In this document: positions 7,415-13,073 of the stretch, piece by piece
Position numbering within the stretch: position 1 is the stretch's first letter
Layout: the number at the start of each line of letters is the position of its first letter
Source of the DNA: JACROF01 sp964533055
Lineage (GTDB): Bacteria; Patescibacteriota; Microgenomatia; Levybacterales; UBA12049
Direction: 5' to 3'
NCBI GenBank assembly: GCA_964533055.1
Contig: CAZHKZ010000006.1
Span: 1-41,533, forward strand
Length of the DNA stretch: 41,533 nt
Translations under genes and position numbers: made by a program
Notes under the pieces: generated by a model
Databases searched by the model: none
What the model was told of the DNA's origin: nothing
What the model saw: the letters and a program-made list of their open reading frames with translations, nothing else

Positions 7415-7600
7415 ATGGATAAATTCTTAAACTTTTACAGTAAATATCCTTGGGTCGCACTTATTCTTGTAATGCAATGGCTTGCTACTGCACTTACTGT
7501 GATTTACGCAAAAAATGTGGATGTTACTACAGTGATGGGTGTCGCCTTTATCTCAACTATCGTTTTTGCCTACTTTGGCTTTAAAATCCCTAAGGGTTAA
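7415..7600 (+). CDS. Two-helix membrane mini-protein, 61 aa
   Basis: The protein has two hydrophobic segments (about residues 12-30 and 37-55) split by AKNVDVTT and ends in FGFKIPKG. It is a paralogue of the 50-aa protein encoded at 5694-5846. The two copies flank ubiB on the same strand, which suggests a shared membrane role, perhaps as partners of the ABC1 kinase; this is inference. ATG 7415 is used and I see no Shine-Dalgarno site. Its stop overlaps the stop of the convergent recF gene by three bases. Confidence 0.75.
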   Translation: MDKFLNFYSKYPWVALILVMQWLATALTVIYAKNVDVTTVMGVAFISTIVFAYFGFKIPKG

Positions 7601-8658
7601 TCCTTCTTAAGCTCGATTATTGTCGCTTCTTTTACTTTGCTTTTAATAAACTCCTGATGCGTTGTCGTAAGAATCGTCTGTTGCATTCCCACGATATCCA
7701 AAACATCTTTGATATGCCCTTCATCCAACTCTGAAAAAATATCATCCAATAAAAGGAGTGGTCTCTGACCCATGACTTTCTCAATGTATGTCAGTTGTAG
7801 TAATTTAAGTTGCAAAACAACAAGTCTCTGCTGACCACGAGATCCGTACTGTTTTACATTTCTTCGCTCAACTTTGTCCTGGAACTCGACGAAAAAATCG
7901 TCTCTATGTGGGCCTACGAGGGTCACCTTCGCACCGATCTCAGCCCCTCTGTACTGCTCAAGCCTTTCTTCCGAAATAATACTGTGGTCATAGGTAACAA
8001 AGAGATTGAAAAGCGACTTTTCCTCAGTATTAAAAAAGTCGATTAACTCCTGTCTTTTCTGTGTAAGATAGCTCCCATTTTTTATCACAATTTCATCCCA
8101 GTATCTAAATTGCTCATCATTACGAATCCCTGTCTCAGCCACGACATCAAGCAGTGCATTTCTCTGACGAAGGGCCTTTTCATAGGCAGTTGAGGAGAGT
8201 CTGTACTGACGATCAACAAGATCTAGAACATCATCAAGAAAAGATCGCCTGTGGGATGGTGAGGAGATAATAATATCTAGATCTGATGGCACAAAGAGTA
8301 GCGCTGGGAGCCTGCCTGCAAAATCGACTCTCCTCTTAGGAACGCCATTGACCAAGAATCTTTTTGCAAATGATCTGCTCATGCCAACAGAATCTGTGAC
8401 AATCGCTTCAAGCGTATCTTTATTTCCCCCTTCTTCTATCTGACCCTTCACCCGCGCCAGATGCTGATTGGATGCGATCATCTGAATATCTTTTTCTGCC
8501 CGAAAACTTTTCCCAGATGATAGAAGAAAAATGGCCTCAAGAAGATTGCTCTTCCCCGCTGTATTAGGACCGACGATGATCGTTGTCTGAGGAGAAAAAA
8601 GGTAGGTAGCTGATTCGTAGCTTCTAAAATGTTGTAGGGAAACTCCGGAGAAAATCAT
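7597..8658 (-). CDS. recF: DNA replication and repair protein RecF
   Basis: RecF is an SMC-like ABC ATPase that loads RecA at gaps through RecOR. The Walker A motif GPNTAGKSN is near residues 30-38, the ABC signature region is QYGSRGQQRLVVLQLKL, and Walker B with the D-loop reads LLLLDDIFSELDEGH. The length of 353 aa is typical. The ATG at 8658 overlaps the TGA of the UMP kinase gene (ATGA), indicating coupling. It converges with the 2-TM gene and shares its stop region. Confidence 0.95.
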   Translation of the reverse strand: MIFSGVSLQHFRSYESATYLFSPQTTIIVGPNTAGKSNLLEAIFLLSSGKSFRAEKDIQMIASNQHLARVKGQIEEGGNKDTLEAIVTDSVGMSRSFAKRFLVNGVPKRRVDFAGRLPALLFVPSDLDIIISSPSHRRSFLDDVLDLVDRQYRLSSTAYEKALRQRNALLDVVAETGIRNDEQFRYWDEIVIKNGSYLTQKRQELIDFFNTEEKSLFNLFVTYDHSIISEERLEQYRGAEIGAKVTLVGPHRDDFFVEFQDKVERRNVKQYGSRGQQRLVVLQLKLLQLTYIEKVMGQRPLLLLDDIFSELDEGHIKDVLDIVGMQQTILTTTHQEFIKSKVKEATIIELKKD

Positions 8659-9362
8659 TCAATGACTGTACCAACAAACGCTTTGCCAGTAAAGTAGTTT
8701 TCAATATTTTCAAAGTCTTCTCCATGCATAACGACAACTTTTGCTCCCAGCTCTTGAGCCTTTTTAGCTGCAATCGGATCAAAAGGAGCGTTAAGACCTG
8801 GCTCCCATTCATCCCCTACTATCTTTCGGAATTCTTTCCATGTCGTCTTCTCAATTGGCTTAGCATCTTTAAACTTCTTGGGATCTTTATCGTAGACTTG
8901 AGCAATATTGCTTAAATTGATAACTGACTTTACATCATAGTCTTCGCAAAGAAGGAGTGCGCAATAATCCGTAGACCACCCAGGCTTCCATCCGGCTGCC
9001 ACCACGACTGGTTCATGTGCTTTTCGAATGATCTCGTAATGCTTAAGAATATATGGGTGTGCTACATCGCGAAAGATTGTCCTGATCAGGTGTGCATTTA
9101 ATTTGGTCGCGTGGATACCAAGATAATCAAGATCGTCTCGTGTCAGCTCGTGCCCCACGACAGATCTACCAGCATCTCGATAGCGTCTAGCGATAGTACC
9201 ACCCCCTGACACAAGAAAGAATTGACGATGAGGATGTGACTTAAGTTGTGCGCGAATAAATGTATTGAGGTTGGAAAGAAACGTGGTATTTACTCCACCT
9301 TCTGGAGCAACGAGGGAACCGCCGATAGACATTACGATTTTCTCAGTATAGGTGCTGGTCAT
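8655..9362 (-). CDS. pyrH: UMP kinase, archaeal type
   Basis: This amino-acid-kinase-fold enzyme phosphorylates UMP to UDP. It carries SIGGSLVAP near the N terminus, VSGGGTIARRYRD, the segment VVAAGWKPGWSTD, the ATP-site NLSNIAQVYDKDPKKF and the PFDPIAAKKA loop. These match the archaeal UMP kinase subgroup better than the bacterial PyrH (GDNMARFGMD type). I use ATG 9362. An in-frame GTG at 9389, 5 nt after the -10 box, would give a leaderless start with nine more residues. It is co-transcribed with recF. The symbol is used by function only. Confidence 0.87.
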   Translation of the reverse strand: MTSTYTEKIVMSIGGSLVAPEGGVNTTFLSNLNTFIRAQLKSHPHRQFFLVSGGGTIARRYRDAGRSVVGHELTRDDLDYLGIHATKLNAHLIRTIFRDVAHPYILKHYEIIRKAHEPVVVAAGWKPGWSTDYCALLLCEDYDVKSVINLSNIAQVYDKDPKKFKDAKPIEKTTWKEFRKIVGDEWEPGLNAPFDPIAAKKAQELGAKVVVMHGEDFENIENYFTGKAFVGTVIE

Positions 9363-9394
9363 AAAAGCATACCTAAAGATAGCATGCACTGGTC

Positions 9395-9423
9395 ATAGTA
9401 ACACAAAGGTTTTAGGCTAACAA
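9395..9423 (-). promoter_or_regulatory. Promoter of the UMP kinase-recF operon
   Basis: On the minus strand TTGTTA (9418-9423), a 17-nt spacer, then TACTAT (9395-9400). Transcription should begin around 9388. Confidence 0.6.
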
Positions 9424-9439
9424 GAACACCTATTTCAAT

Positions 9440-10342
9440 CTAGCTCTGACATAGAGGGCAGTAAAATGTCCCTCTTCCGCCCACCACTATTCGCTCAATC
9501 GGAGTGCCACAATTTGCACACTTCTCACCCGCTCTCCCATAGACCTCGAAATGATTTTGATGCTCACCTTTTCCACCATCAACCTGAATGAAATTCACTT
9601 CACTTGCCCCACCATGTTCAATTCCCTTCTCCAGAACGTCAATCAAACTTCGGTAAAGGAGCGCTATCTCATCTTTTTCCAAACTTTTTGCTTTCCTGCG
9701 CGGATCAATTTTGGCCAAAAAGAGCGCGTCATTTGCATAGATATTGCCGACTCCTGCAATTTTTTGCTGATCCATCGTGAGCGTTTTGATGGGAACACTT
9801 GAAGACAAGATTATTTCCTCAAACTCTTGTAGCGATAGTGTCCCTAACAGCCCTTTGAGAGGTAACTCTTTGCCTAGTGATTTAAAGAAAGAAAGCGCAT
9901 GGACATCCTGCGTCTTCACAATCTTTATCCAGCCAAACTTACGAATGTCATTGAAATACAGCACTCCGAATGACTTATGGCCAATAGCGGATAGATGGAA
10001 AATAACATGCGTGTGCTTGTGTGGTAATTTCTCCGGCAATGCGATACTAGGATGGAAGTTCTTTTTTATTTCTTGCTTATCACTTATTGCTTTTTGCTTA
10101 TCGCTGACAAAGATGAACTGCCCCGTCATCTTGACATGAGCAACGATACTTAAATCATTTGCAAAATCTATCACAAGTCCTTTGCCAAATCGCCTCACCC
10201 CTACTATCTCACTCTCTAGTATGTCCTTTGGCTCTCCGTTGAAAATCCTTTCATAACGAATCTCAATATCTGAGATACTTTTCCCAACAAGATATTTTTC
10301 AAGTCCTCTTCTAATTGTCTCTACTTCAGGTAATTCTGGCAT
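9440..10342 (-). CDS. mutM: Formamidopyrimidine-DNA glycosylase
   Basis: MutM removes 8-oxoguanine and ring-opened purines and nicks the abasic site. The N terminus MPELPEVETIRRGLEKYL gives the catalytic Pro (P2 of the gene product; P1 after Met removal) and the Glu that follows. The helix-two-turn-helix segment has QQKIAGVGNIYANDALF, and a zinc finger with four Cys (CANC ... CPLC) closes the protein. It is 300 aa, slightly long because of a repetitive insert (ISDKQKAISDKQ, about residues 80-95) encoded by a short imperfect repeat at 10073-10105. It probably works with the MutY encoded at 15974-16777 against 8-oxoguanine damage. Confidence 0.96.
   Translation of the reverse strand: MPELPEVETIRRGLEKYLVGKSISDIEIRYERIFNGEPKDILESEIVGVRRFGKGLVIDFANDLSIVAHVKMTGQFIFVSDKQKAISDKQEIKKNFHPSIALPEKLPHKHTHVIFHLSAIGHKSFGVLYFNDIRKFGWIKIVKTQDVHALSFFKSLGKELPLKGLLGTLSLQEFEEIILSSSVPIKTLTMDQQKIAGVGNIYANDALFLAKIDPRRKAKSLEKDEIALLYRSLIDVLEKGIEHGGASEVNFIQVDGGKGEHQNHFEVYGRAGEKCANCGTPIERIVVGGRGTFYCPLCQS
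10073..10105. repeat. Imperfect in-frame tandem repeat inside mutM
   Basis: TTGCTTATCACT at 10073-10084 recurs as TTGCTTATCGCT at 10094-10105, with a partial TTGC copy between. The period of 21 nt keeps the reading frame. The encoded residues fall in a loop region of the glycosylase, so the insert should be tolerated. Confidence 0.7.
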
Positions 10343-10524
10343 ATTATTTTTCCACTCCCCAACGTAGTTCCGCTAAGCTTAACGAAGTGGGAGCATGTCA
10401 GGATTTTAACACAGAAGAACAATCATGGATTCGAGAGACTAACTTTGCTAGAATACTCGATAACTTCATGAAGATTGGCCAATGCCGGCTACATCATTCA
10501 AGAAGACTCGTAAAGGAGACGATC
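10343..10524. other. Intergenic region upstream of mutM and the small-gene block
   Basis: This divergent spacer holds an imperfect palindrome around GCTAAGCTTAAC (about 10372-10383). I see no convincing promoter for mutM; the nearest candidates lack a -35 match. A TAGAAT box (about 10450) could serve the plus-strand small genes, but no good -35 accompanies it. The last part carries the AAAGGAG ribosome site of the 10525 gene. Confidence 0.4.
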
Positions 10525-10626
10525 ATGGTCTGGTCGATCTTTCATGTCAGGCGCTGGTGCGCATCGATAGTTGCTCTCTTTCGTCTTTGTATAAAGGATG
10601 AAGATCGCATGGAGGAAATGCCGTGA
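10525..10626 (+). CDS. Small Arg- and Cys-containing orphan protein, 33 aa
   Basis: The frame starts at ATG 10525 with a strong Shine-Dalgarno site (AAAGGAG, 10513-10519) and encodes MVWSIFHVRRWCASIVALFR followed by a charged tail. The middle is hydrophobic and could dip into a membrane. Its TGA overlaps the GTG of the next gene (GTGA), so the pair is likely translationally coupled. I do not recognise it. The evidence is the ribosome site, the coupling and the terminator that follows the pair. Confidence 0.55.
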   Translation: MVWSIFHVRRWCASIVALFRLCIKDEDRMEEMP

Positions 10627-10751
10627 ATTTAGTTCTGGCATTCAACGAAGTTTCGACAGGGATCACAGCTGATCAGATCCCATGGCTACTGGGAGCTACT
10701 GGCTTAATTGCAGCTGCTTGCAGGATTCTGACAAAACGCAATAAGGACTGA
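10623..10751 (+). CDS. Small membrane orphan protein, 42 aa
   Basis: GTG 10623 is preceded by GGAGG at good spacing and overlaps the stop of the 33-aa gene. The product has one hydrophobic segment (WLLGATGLIAAACRIL, about residues 21-36) and a basic end (TKRNKD), the look of a single-pass membrane peptide or holin-like mini-protein; that resemblance is only in size and shape. A strong terminator follows 25 nt after the stop. Confidence 0.6.
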   Translation: MNLVLAFNEVSTGITADQIPWLLGATGLIAAACRILTKRNKD

Positions 10752-10775
10752 GGACTTGATCCTCTCTGTACACCA

Positions 10776-10810
10776 CCTCCTCCCCTAGACAACTACGGGA
10801 GGAGGATTTT
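10776..10810 (+). terminator. Intrinsic terminator after the 33-aa/42-aa gene pair
   Basis: CCTCCTCCC (10776-10784) pairs perfectly with GGGAGGAGG (10797-10805) around a 12-nt loop and is followed by ATTTT. Confidence 0.85.
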
Positions 10811-10856
10811 CCAGCCTCGATCTAGCCTCACAATCTCTATTTTGCATCTTATAGTA

Positions 10857-10884
10857 TTGACATCTTGCATAGGAGTGCTATAAT
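10857..10884 (+). promoter_or_regulatory. Near-consensus promoter of the structured leader
   Basis: TTGACA (10857-10862), a 16-nt spacer and TATAAT (10879-10884): both hexamers are perfect. Transcription should begin near 10891, five bases before a 12-bp palindrome. Confidence 0.78.
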
Positions 10885-10895
10885 CCGATTTAAGG

Positions 10896-10907
10896 TAGTA
10901 ATTACTA
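10896..10907. promoter_or_regulatory. Perfect 12-bp palindrome at the predicted transcription start (possible operator)
   Basis: TAGTAATTACTA is a perfect palindrome just downstream of the consensus promoter. A repressor bound there would block initiation; in RNA it is a weak hairpin. The role is inferred from position only. Confidence 0.45.
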
Positions 10908-10945
10908 TGAAAATAGCCTCATATAGCAGGCTATTTTCGTTTTAG
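10907..10945 (+). CDS. Possible leader peptide, 12 aa, inside a terminator hairpin
   Basis: ATG 10907 opens MKIASYSRLFSF and stops at TAG 10943-10945. AAGG lies 10 nt upstream. The frame runs through both arms of the hairpin at 10909-10938, so a translating ribosome would melt the terminator. It has no run of one amino acid such as Trp or His, so classic amino-acid attenuation is not obvious. Confidence 0.3.
   Translation: MKIASYSRLFSF
10909..10943 (+). terminator. Leader terminator (attenuator candidate)
   Basis: GAAAATAGCCT (10909-10919) pairs perfectly with AGGCTATTTTC (10928-10938) around an 8-nt loop, followed by GTTTTAG. It comes only about 18 nt after the predicted start of transcription, so termination here would give an RNA of about 50 nt. 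Confidence 0.7.
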
Positions 10946-11157
10946 ACACTACTCGTTCTTTAAAAGACTAGTTGCGTAAATTTTGTAATTCCACATTTTG
11001 ACTGTGGCCTTTTTGGTAGGAGCTACTCCCCTCTTCCCACCCGATAGGCCACAGTTAATGCATGATCTTTTCACTATACCCTTATCATCTGGACGATGAT
11101 AAAGAGTGTGAAAAGACGATCTGTGGAGGATGTTTTCAGTACTCCCAAGGAGGGAAG

Positions 11158-11334
11158 ATGACCGATCTCGAGAACATCAAGTACTGTGGTAAGTGCAAGG
11201 AGCATGTAGTGCTACACCTAGGTGTATGCCCGGCATGCTTCAAAAAACCCCACAGTAAGAATCGGCGAAAGTCACGGACCGCCGCAAAAAGACGGCGATC
11301 ATCCGCACGCAAGTTCCACGGGGGAAATCGATGA
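11158..11334 (+). CDS. Small zinc-ribbon protein with Arg-rich tail, 58 aa
   Basis: ATG 11158 has a textbook Shine-Dalgarno site (AAGGAGG). The product has two CxxC pairs (CGKC near residues 10-13 and CPAC near 25-28) that should bind zinc, followed by a highly basic tail (RRKSRTAAKRRRSSARK) suited to nucleic-acid binding. A longer frame from ATG 11062 adds 32 residues with three more Cys (CEKTICGGC), but no Shine-Dalgarno site precedes it. The stop overlaps the start of the next gene (ATGA). I cannot name the family; it could bind RNA, ribosomes or DNA. Confidence 0.65.
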   Translation: MTDLENIKYCGKCKEHVVLHLGVCPACFKKPHSKNRRKSRTAAKRRRSSARKFHGGNR

Positions 11335-11750
11335 CAAGACACTCAGATTGCCCAACGGGCAACGTTGTCCATCGAGCACATGAGCGAGAGGCAATACTTG
11401 CTGATCTCCTCGACTATGATGGAGAAGGTGGTAGCGAGCCTGCGCCTCTATTCACGATCGAAACAGAACTCAATGGAGTTTTGGTCACGCTCGGCGAAGA
11501 AAACGACAACTTCACGATCAAGCGAGGAAACACTCGCCCAACCAAGCAGAAGAAGTCATTCAACGAGCGGACAGTCCGCTTCTTCCGACTTGCGAAGCAG
11601 GTCGGGCTTCTACAGCCAGCGATCAATCTCTGGCTCTTTCTCGGCACGCCAGAGGCGTGTCGACGTTCAAAGTCGTGGAAACGCCTCTCAACGTGGTTCA
11701 GTCGTCAAGTCGCTCTGAGAAACCGGCTCGCCCTCGCGGCGAACGCCTGA
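11331..11750 (+). CDS. Orphan basic protein, 139 aa
   Basis: The ATG overlaps the zinc-ribbon stop and follows a GGGGG ribosome-site-like run. The first half is mixed and acidic (DYDGEGGSEPAPLFTIETELNG written here as its character, with a short beta-rich stretch), and the second half is basic and helical, with Trp and Arg (RSKSWKRLSTWFSRQVALR). No motif is recognised. A hand count of 11641-11700 gives 58% GC, against 42% for a housekeeping line, which hints at foreign origin. Other long frames exist on both strands here, as expected at high GC; the coupling to the upstream gene decides the frame. Confidence 0.6.
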   Translation: MTRHSDCPTGNVVHRAHEREAILADLLDYDGEGGSEPAPLFTIETELNGVLVTLGEENDNFTIKRGNTRPTKQKKSFNERTVRFFRLAKQVGLLQPAINLWLFLGTPEACRRSKSWKRLSTWFSRQVALRNRLALAANA

Positions 11751-11760
11751 GGAGAAGATC

Positions 11761-11904
11761 ATGGAACATGAACTTGCATCTGCCATCGTTGCAGCGGTTT
11801 GCATACTGCTGATTATCATCTCGGCAGTCAAAGTCCACGCTGAGCGAGGCGAGCACAGCCTCTACGGCAAGCTTGGCGGGACACCGTATCGCCCGTTGCA
11901 CTAG
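11761..11904 (+). CDS. Single-pass membrane orphan protein, 47 aa
   Basis: ATG 11761 follows GAGGAG at ideal spacing and starts 10 nt after the stop of the 139-aa gene. The product has one strong hydrophobic helix (ASAIVAAVCILLIIISAV, residues 6-23) and a hydrophilic Gly-rich tail (YGKLGGTPYRPLH). It is the last gene before a strong terminator. The layout of a soluble protein followed by a membrane peptide repeats the style of the 10525-10751 pair. Unknown function. Confidence 0.65.
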   Translation: MEHELASAIVAAVCILLIIISAVKVHAERGEHSLYGKLGGTPYRPLH

Positions 11905-11914
11905 TCAATTCATC

Positions 11915-11959
11915 ACTTCCGTCCCTGCGCAGATGCACTGGGGCGGAAGTCTTTCTTTT
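11915..11959 (+). terminator. Intrinsic terminator of the small-gene operon
   Basis: ACTTCCG-T-CCC pairs with GGGCGGAAGT with one bulged base, followed by CTTTCTTTT. It ends at the stop of the convergent glycosyltransferase gene. Confidence 0.82.
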
Positions 11960-13073
11960 AAGAGGATTTCACCAATGAGGAGATCTTTTTCTTAAATATA
12001 TCTTCACTAAAATCTTTTGCTCTCTTCACACTTTCTTCCTTACTCCACTTTTTCTTCTCAAATTGTTTTATTGTTTTTTTAAGACTCTCAACAGTAAGCT
12101 CATGAAAGAACACACCTGTCTTACCTTCAACAACAGTCTCTTTGACCCCACCTGAATGATATGCGATCACAGGTAGACCTTGACCCATAGCTTCAACCGG
12201 CGTGATGCCAAAGTCTTCATCCTCAGATGCGAAGAGGAATGCCTTTGCCCTCTTCATTAATGCCAGCTTCTCCTCATCATTCACTTCCCCCACAAATTGG
12301 ACAAGGTGTGTCTTTTCTCCATTTGCCATTTCACGTAACTCTTCCCCATACCCTCCAAACCCTTTTCCAAAAACTTTGAGTGGGATCTTAAGCTCTAAGC
12401 ATGCTTTTACAATAATATCCACATGTTTTGCACGTGCCAATCTACCCCCTGTCAAATAATAATCTCCGGATTTGCCATTTGCCATGTGCCATTTGCCATG
12501 TGCCAAACTGACAGGCGGATAAACAGCGACTGCATCTTTGCGATAAAACTTTTGTATTCTCCTCCTCACTTCCTCAGAATTAGCGATGTACTGATCAACA
12601 TTTTTAGATGCATCAAAATCAACGATACGCAGAAAATGATTCATGACTTCACCCACTACTCTTAAGGCTTTATTATTCTTCCACTCTCTCGCCGTAGCGT
12701 ATCCATAGAGGTATCGAGGAGGCGTATGGCAATAACAATAAAGTTTGGCAGACTTTTTATTAATCATATTTGGGAAATAGGCACCTGTAGCTGAAGAGAT
12801 AATGACATCATACGAGGAAAAATCGAACTGCTTGAATGCTAATGGGGAAAGAAGCCTAAGTGGACTTATCAACTTTGCGCTGAAAGGAATGAGCTGAAAG
12901 AATGAAGTCCGAATGTTCCAATTTTTAAATCTATCCCTATGAGGACCAAGATATGAAGGGAGATAAACGCTCGTATAGACATCGGCCTTCGGATAGATGT
13001 CGTGAAGTGCTTCAAGTACCCTTTCTGCTCCCCCGTACTCTTTTATATAGTCATGAACTAATGCTACTTTCAT
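11958..13073 (-). CDS. GT4-family glycosyltransferase
   Basis: The protein is a retaining GT-B glycosyltransferase. It has the N-terminal acceptor domain (MKVALVHDYIKEYGGAERVL), a mid-protein sugar-nucleotide domain start (GDYYLTGGRLARAKHVD) and the catalytic E-x7-E segment (EDFGITPVEAMGQGLPVIAY). The length of 371 aa is normal. It probably adds a sugar to a cell-envelope polymer; the substrate cannot be read from sequence. A small repeated insert (HGKWHMANGKS, about residues 195-205) is encoded by a 14-nt tandem repeat. The ATG overlaps the stop of the upstream exonuclease gene (ATGA). Confidence 0.92.
   Translation of the reverse strand: MKVALVHDYIKEYGGAERVLEALHDIYPKADVYTSVYLPSYLGPHRDRFKNWNIRTSFFQLIPFSAKLISPLRLLSPLAFKQFDFSSYDVIISSATGAYFPNMINKKSAKLYCYCHTPPRYLYGYATAREWKNNKALRVVGEVMNHFLRIVDFDASKNVDQYIANSEEVRRRIQKFYRKDAVAVYPPVSLAHGKWHMANGKSGDYYLTGGRLARAKHVDIIVKACLELKIPLKVFGKGFGGYGEELREMANGEKTHLVQFVGEVNDEEKLALMKRAKAFLFASEDEDFGITPVEAMGQGLPVIAYHSGGVKETVVEGKTGVFFHELTVESLKKTIKQFEKKKWSKEESVKRAKDFSEDIFKKKISSLVKSS
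12471..12505. repeat. Tandem repeat inside the glycosyltransferase gene
   Basis: Two perfect copies of TTTGCCATGTGCCA (12478-12491 and 12492-12505) are preceded by a half copy TTTGCCA (12471-12477). The insert lies in the linker between the two GT-B domains and keeps the frame. Confidence 0.85.

Larger units (their letters stand above)
10891..11157 (+). promoter_or_regulatory. Long structured 5' leader of the zinc-ribbon gene operon
   Basis: In order the leader holds the palindrome, the 12-codon frame in a terminator hairpin, a second small hairpin CCACA/TGTGG (10991-11007) followed by CCTTTTT, and a 10-bp perfect long-range stem ACTGTGGCCT (11001-11010) with AGGCCACAGT (11046-11055). The loop of that stem contains GGAG/CTCC. 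The TGTGG arm is shared by the second hairpin and the long stem, so the two are mutually exclusive. It matches no riboswitch class I can name. Confidence 0.5.

Noticed and set aside
10999..11057. Long-stem hairpin considered as an integron attC site or a rolling-circle origin
   Set aside because: There is no GTTRRRY-type core and no integrase or Rep gene nearby; a leader RNA structure explains it better.
11365..11718. A 117-codon alternative plus-strand frame and several minus-strand frames across 11400-11900
   Set aside because: They overlap the 139-aa gene, lack ribosome sites, give Ser/Arg-biased products and are expected by chance in a GC-rich stretch. The chosen frame is coupled to its neighbours by ATGA and followed by a gene with GAGGAG.
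12471..12505. Tandem repeat considered as a CRISPR remnant
   Set aside because: Units are 14 nt with no spacers, lie inside a coding gene in frame, and no cas genes are present.
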